This document shows positions 60,729-64,000 of a stretch of DNA of 64,000 nt, one piece after another. The DNA is from Pantoea sp. Eser (GTDB taxonomy: Bacteria; Pseudomonadota; Gammaproteobacteria; Enterobacterales; Enterobacteriaceae). Below the pieces are notes generated by a model. It ran no database searches. It was given only the letters and a program-made list of their open reading frames with translations, and was not told the DNA's origin. Position numbers and translations under genes: made by a program. Location of the stretch: NCBI GenBank assembly GCA_009830035.1, contig SZZY01000003.1:310001-374000 (forward strand), written 5' to 3'. Numbering within the stretch: position 1 is the stretch's first letter; every line of letters begins with the position of its first letter.

Positions 60729-61825
60729 ATGCCGCAGCTGTTTCGATCTTTTTTGCATGACTTGATTTGCATTTACTCGTCGTTATTGGTGTGGTTCTGG
60801 CATTTCTGGCTGACTTTCGCTGGCCGGATCTGCTTGGTGCGGTGGACTGGTACACCATTATTCCCCCCACCGGGTTGCTGATCCTGACCAAAGGTCTGGA
60901 AACCAGCGGTTATTTTGATGTGCTGGGCGGACGGCTCAGCGCTCGCTTTCGTCATGAACGCGCGCTGGCGCTGTTTATAGTGCTGGCGGCAGCGCTGCTT
61001 TCAACTTTTCTGACCAATGATGTGGCGCTGTTCATTCTGGTGCCGCTGACCCTGACGTTGCGTAAGTTCTCGCGCTTACCGATTTCACGGCTGATTATCT
61101 TTGAAGCGCTGGCGGTTAACGCCGGATCGCTGCTGACGCCGGTCGGCAATCCGCAAAATATTCTGTTATGGAGTCACGGCTCGCTCAGCGTGGCCGGCTT
61201 TATTGTGCAGATGCTGCCGCTCGCGGTCTGGCTGTTGCTCAGCCTGGTGGTGTTAACCTGGTTTAGCTTTTCGAAGCGCACCATTGAGAAGCATGACAAC
61301 CCGCAACAGCCGCAGTGGCAGAAGCCGCTGTTTGTGGCCAGCGTGCTGCTCTATCTGCTGTTTATCGCCGGGCTGGAGTGGCAGCTGACCGGCTGGGTGC
61401 TGCTGTTGATCATCGCCAGCTTCCTGCTGATGGCGCGCCCGGTGTTGCTGCGCATCGACTGGAGTTTGCTGGCGGTGTTTATCGACGTCTGGCTGCTGAC
61501 GCGCCTGCCGGTAATGCAGGCGCACTTTGATGTGATTACCCATCTCGGTCAGGGGCAGCTCTACCTGCTGGCGATTGGACTGTCACAGGTGATCAGCAAC
61601 GTGCCGGCTACGATCTTGCTGCTGCAAAAAGTTCCGCCGTCTGAGGTGCTCGCATGGGCGGTGAATATCGGTGGCTTCGGCCTGTTGCCTGGCTCGCTCG
61701 CTAACCTGATCGCCTTGCGAATGGCACAGGATCGTGCGGTCTGGTGGCGTTTCCATCTCTTCTCCCTGCCATTATTCGGCTGGTCAATTGCCAGCGGCTG
61801 GCTGTTGCTGCAGCTGCTCAAATAA
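60729..61825 (+). pseudogene. ybiR: YbiR-family transporter with broken N-terminus
   Basis: An ArsB/NhaD-like (ion transporter superfamily) membrane protein (E. coli YbiR, 372 residues). ATG 60729 gives PQLFRSFLHD, the expected start, but a small indel near 60762 puts the rest (LHLLVVIGVVLAFLADF...) in another phase. Four codons are also missing in frame inside LLAVFIDVWLLT. The remaining 352 codons are uninterrupted, with STFLTNDVALFILVPLTL, NAGSLLTPVGNPQNIL and SQVISNVPATILL. A TTG at 60767 could start a near-complete protein, so this may be a recent pseudogene or still partly active. Confidence 0.75.
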
Positions 61826-61833
61826 GTCCACTC

Positions 61834-61864
61834 CATCCTGCTGCCGATCCCAGGTAGCAGGATG
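61834..61864 (+). terminator. Terminator-like hairpin after ybiR
   Basis: CATCCTGCT...AGCAGGATG stem with a loop of about 13 nt, followed by TGCGCCTTTCC. The T-tract is poor. Confidence 0.5.
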
Positions 61865-61967
61865 TGCGCCTTTCCTCAGCTTAAGTAAAGTTATGCTGGA
61901 TTCTGTCAATTTTCGATCTAAGGTTAACGAGACCTTTTATGCTCGGTAATTAGGGCCTTAGCCAGTT

Positions 61968-63122
61968 ATGGGAACTATGAGCGAGAACAACCAACGCGAT
62001 ACACACCAGCAGGACGCAGAGAATGCGCCGGATAAGAACAGTCAGTCTGATGATAATCAGGATAATGACCAGCAGCCTGAACGCAAACGCCCCGGTAAAA
62101 ATCCGTTGATAATTCTGGTCATTGTCGTGGTGGTGATGCTGATTGTCGGTTTCTGGTTCTGGTTCTCAACCCGTAACCAGGAGATCACCGATGACGCCTT
62201 TACCGAAGGCGATGCGATTACTATCGCACCGAAGACTTCCGGTTATGTGGTTAAGCTGTTGGTTAAAGATAACCAGCGAGTGAAGAAGGGCGATCTGCTG
62301 GTCGAAATCGATCCCAGCGACAATCAGGCGCAGCGCGATCAGGCCAAAGCCCAACTCGGCCTGGCGGTCGCGCAGCTGCACCAGGCGCAGGCGCAACTGG
62401 CGCTGTCGCGGGTACAGTATCCGGCCCAGAGCGATCAGGCGTTAGCCGATCAGGCCAAAGCAGAAGCGAATCTGCTTAACGCGCAGGCCGATTACCGTCG
62501 CCAGCGCGGCGTCGATCCACGCGCCACCAGCCAGCGCAATATTGACACCGCGGCGGCGCAGTTACGTTCTGCTCAGGCGCAGTTGCAGAGCGCGAAAGCG
62601 CAGGTTGAAGTGGCGTCGCAGGTGCAGTTACAGATTCGCCAGCAGGAAACCAACGTTGAAGCGCGTCAGCAGCAGGTTGAACAGGCCAGAGCGCAGCTCA
62701 GCACCGCCGATCTTAATCTCTCCTATACCCAGGTTCGCGCTCCGTACGACGGTTTTGTCACCAAGCGTAATGTGCAGCTCGGCATGCTGGTACAGGCCGG
62801 CTCTTCGCTGTTCTCGCTGGCGTCGCCGGATATCTGGATTACCGCCAACTTCAAAGAGTCGCAGCTTGAGCGCATGAACCCGGGCGACAAAGTTGCGATC
62901 ACCGTTGATGCCTGGCCGGATATGAAGCTGGAAGGGCACGTCGACAGTATTCAGATGGGCTCCGGTTCACGCTTCTCCACCTTCCCATCAGAAAATGCCA
63001 CCGGTAACTACGTCAAAATCGTGCAGCGTGTACCGGTTAAAATCGTGATTGATAAAGGTCTCGACCCGAATCATCCGCTGCCGCTCGGCCTGTCGGTTGA
63101 ACCGAAGGTGACGGTGGAATGA
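61968..63122 (+). CDS. EmrA-like membrane fusion protein (HlyD family)
   Basis: A 384-residue periplasmic adaptor of a tripartite efflux pump. It has a hydrophilic Q/D/N-rich cytoplasmic start, one helix at about 46-66 (LIILVIVVVVMLIVGFWFWF), a biotinyl-lipoyl half (TIAPKTSGYVVKLLVKDNQRVKKGDLLVEIDP), a long alanine/glutamine-rich coiled-coil hairpin (residues 115-245), and a second lipoyl half (LSYTQVRAPYDGFVTKRNVQLGMLV). The start could be 61968 or ATG 61977; neither has an ideal ribosome site. Its stop overlaps the start of the MFS partner. Intact. Confidence 0.9.
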   Translation: MGTMSENNQRDTHQQDAENAPDKNSQSDDNQDNDQQPERKRPGKNPLIILVIVVVVMLIVGFWFWFSTRNQEITDDAFTEGDAITIAPKTSGYVVKLLVKDNQRVKKGDLLVEIDPSDNQAQRDQAKAQLGLAVAQLHQAQAQLALSRVQYPAQSDQALADQAKAEANLLNAQADYRRQRGVDPRATSQRNIDTAAAQLRSAQAQLQSAKAQVEVASQVQLQIRQQETNVEARQQQVEQARAQLSTADLNLSYTQVRAPYDGFVTKRNVQLGMLVQAGSSLFSLASPDIWITANFKESQLERMNPGDKVAITVDAWPDMKLEGHVDSIQMGSGSRFSTFPSENATGNYVKIVQRVPVKIVIDKGLDPNHPLPLGLSVEPKVTVE

Positions 63123-64000
63123 GTGCCCCGCAGAGCTGGAAACCGGCCAGCAATCCGTGGCTGGTCGCGGTCACGGTCACCCTGGCGGTGTTCATGGAGA
63201 TCCTCGACACCACTATTGTCAACGTGGCGCTGCCGCACATCGCCGGTTCGCTCTCCTCCAGCTATGACGAGTCAACCTGGGTGCTGACCTCGTATCTGGT
63301 GGCAAACGGCATTGTGCTGCCGATCTCCGCCTTTTTCAGCCGACTGTTTGGCCGTAAGCAGTTTTTCCTGATCTGTATTCTGATGTTCACTATCTACTCT
63401 TTCCTGTGCGGCATCGCCACCGAGCTGTGGCAAATTATTCTGTTCCGCGTGCTGCAGGGCTTTTTTGGTGGCGGCTTACAGCCGGTGCAGCAGTCGGTGC
63501 TGCTGGACTATTTTAAGGCGGAAGATCGCGGCAAGGCGTTTGGTCTCTCCTCCATCGCCATCATCGTGGCGCCGGTTATCGGGCCAACGCTGGGCGGCTG
63601 GATCACCGATAATTACAGCTGGCGCTGGGTGTTCTTTATTAACATTACGGTCGGCGTGCTCACCGTGCTGGCGATCTATCAGCTGCTGGAAGATCCGCCG
63701 TGGGAGTGCAAATGGGCCAAGGGCAAACTGAAGATCGATTACATCGGTATCAGCTTAATCACCCTCGGGCTCGGCTGTCTGCAGGTGATGCTAGATCGCG
63801 GTGAAGACGAAGACTGGTTCGCCTCGCACTTCATTGTGCTGTTCGCCATTCTGGCGGTGATCGGTATTGTCGGGGCGGTTTACTGGCTGATGTATGCCCG
63901 CAAACCGGTGGTCGATATTCTGGTGATGAAAGACCGCAACTTCTGGGTTGCCGGGCTGCTGATGGCCGGGATGGCAATGCTCCTGTACGGCAGTTTGGTG
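63119..64000 (+). CDS. EmrB-like DHA2 family multidrug efflux MFS (runs off the window)
   Basis: 294 codons of a 14-helix DHA2 transporter, open to the window end. Motif D1-type LDTTIVNVALPHIAG in helix 1, motif A GRLFGRKQFF-type (SRLFGRKQFFLI), motif B RVLQGFFGGGLQPVQQ and motif C APVIGPTLGGWITDNYSWRWVFFINI are all present. ATG 63119 overlaps the adaptor gene stop by 4 bp. Forms a pump with the HlyD-family adaptor. Substrate unknown; no outer-membrane factor gene is visible here. Confidence 0.92.
   Translation, partial: MSAPQSWKPASNPWLVAVTVTLAVFMEILDTTIVNVALPHIAGSLSSSYDESTWVLTSYLVANGIVLPISAFFSRLFGRKQFFLICILMFTIYSFLCGIATELWQIILFRVLQGFFGGGLQPVQQSVLLDYFKAEDRGKAFGLSSIAIIVAPVIGPTLGGWITDNYSWRWVFFINITVGVLTVLAIYQLLEDPPWECKWAKGKLKIDYIGISLITLGLGCLQVMLDRGEDEDWFASHFIVLFAILAVIGIVGAVYWLMYARKPVVDILVMKDRNFWVAGLLMAGMAMLLYGSLV

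Overview
The window is a GC-rich chromosomal segment of an enterobacterium, most likely an Erwiniaceae member (Pantoea/Erwinia/Mixta-like). That placement is inferred from gene content and remembered protein similarity; no rRNA, tRNA, insertion sequence, prophage or CRISPR array was seen. About 25 of roughly 55 recognisable genes are broken by premature stops, frameshifts, internal deletions, small duplications or one small inversion. The broken genes lie between perfectly readable neighbours. The picture is recent, transposon-free gene decay, as in a lineage that has become host-restricted, although some single-base indels could be assembly errors.

Layout. 1-5.8 kb: ybhL, ybhN(broken), clsB, ybhP(broken), ybhQ, rhlE. 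5.8-36.3 kb: a block that in E. coli lies near 47 min, in the same relative order, with accessory genes between: dusC(broken), YhhS-type MFS, pit(remnant, tail inverted), ldtA-like, GH15(broken), yohF(broken), yohD, yohC, pbpG, DUF3772 MscS-like(broken), chb(broken), chiP(broken), dld(broken), bglX, DUF2236(broken), SUFU-domain(broken), chemoreceptor(broken), idi, MFS(broken), osmF-yehY-yehX-yehW (all intact), yohO, mlrA. 36.5-42 kb: XRE/cupin regulator, GNAT, SOS-controlled dinG, ybiB, M20 amidohydrolase. 42-50.3 kb: histidine utilisation cluster, with hutH, hutC and hutD intact and hutU, hutF, hutI and hutG broken, and four HutC-type palindromes. 50.4-58.5 kb: flavin reductase, rlmF, ybiO, glnQ, glnP, glnH (all broken), dps (intact), rhtA(broken). 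58.8-64 kb: ompX with a duplicated start, an MntR-controlled small-protein locus (extended MntS plus an unannotated 24-residue membrane ORF), mntR, ybiR(N-terminus broken), and an EmrAB-like efflux pair cut by the window end.

Functional reading. Lost or failing: chitobiose/chitin uptake and hydrolysis, D-lactate respiration, histidine catabolism beyond urocanate, high-affinity glutamine uptake, threonine/homoserine export, phosphate uptake by Pit, and some RNA modification. Retained: osmoprotectant ABC uptake, manganese homeostasis, Dps, OmpX, SOS helicase, isoprenoid isomerase, cardiolipin synthesis, beta-glucosidase and efflux. The retained set points to selection for envelope and stress functions, while nutrient scavenging has relaxed.
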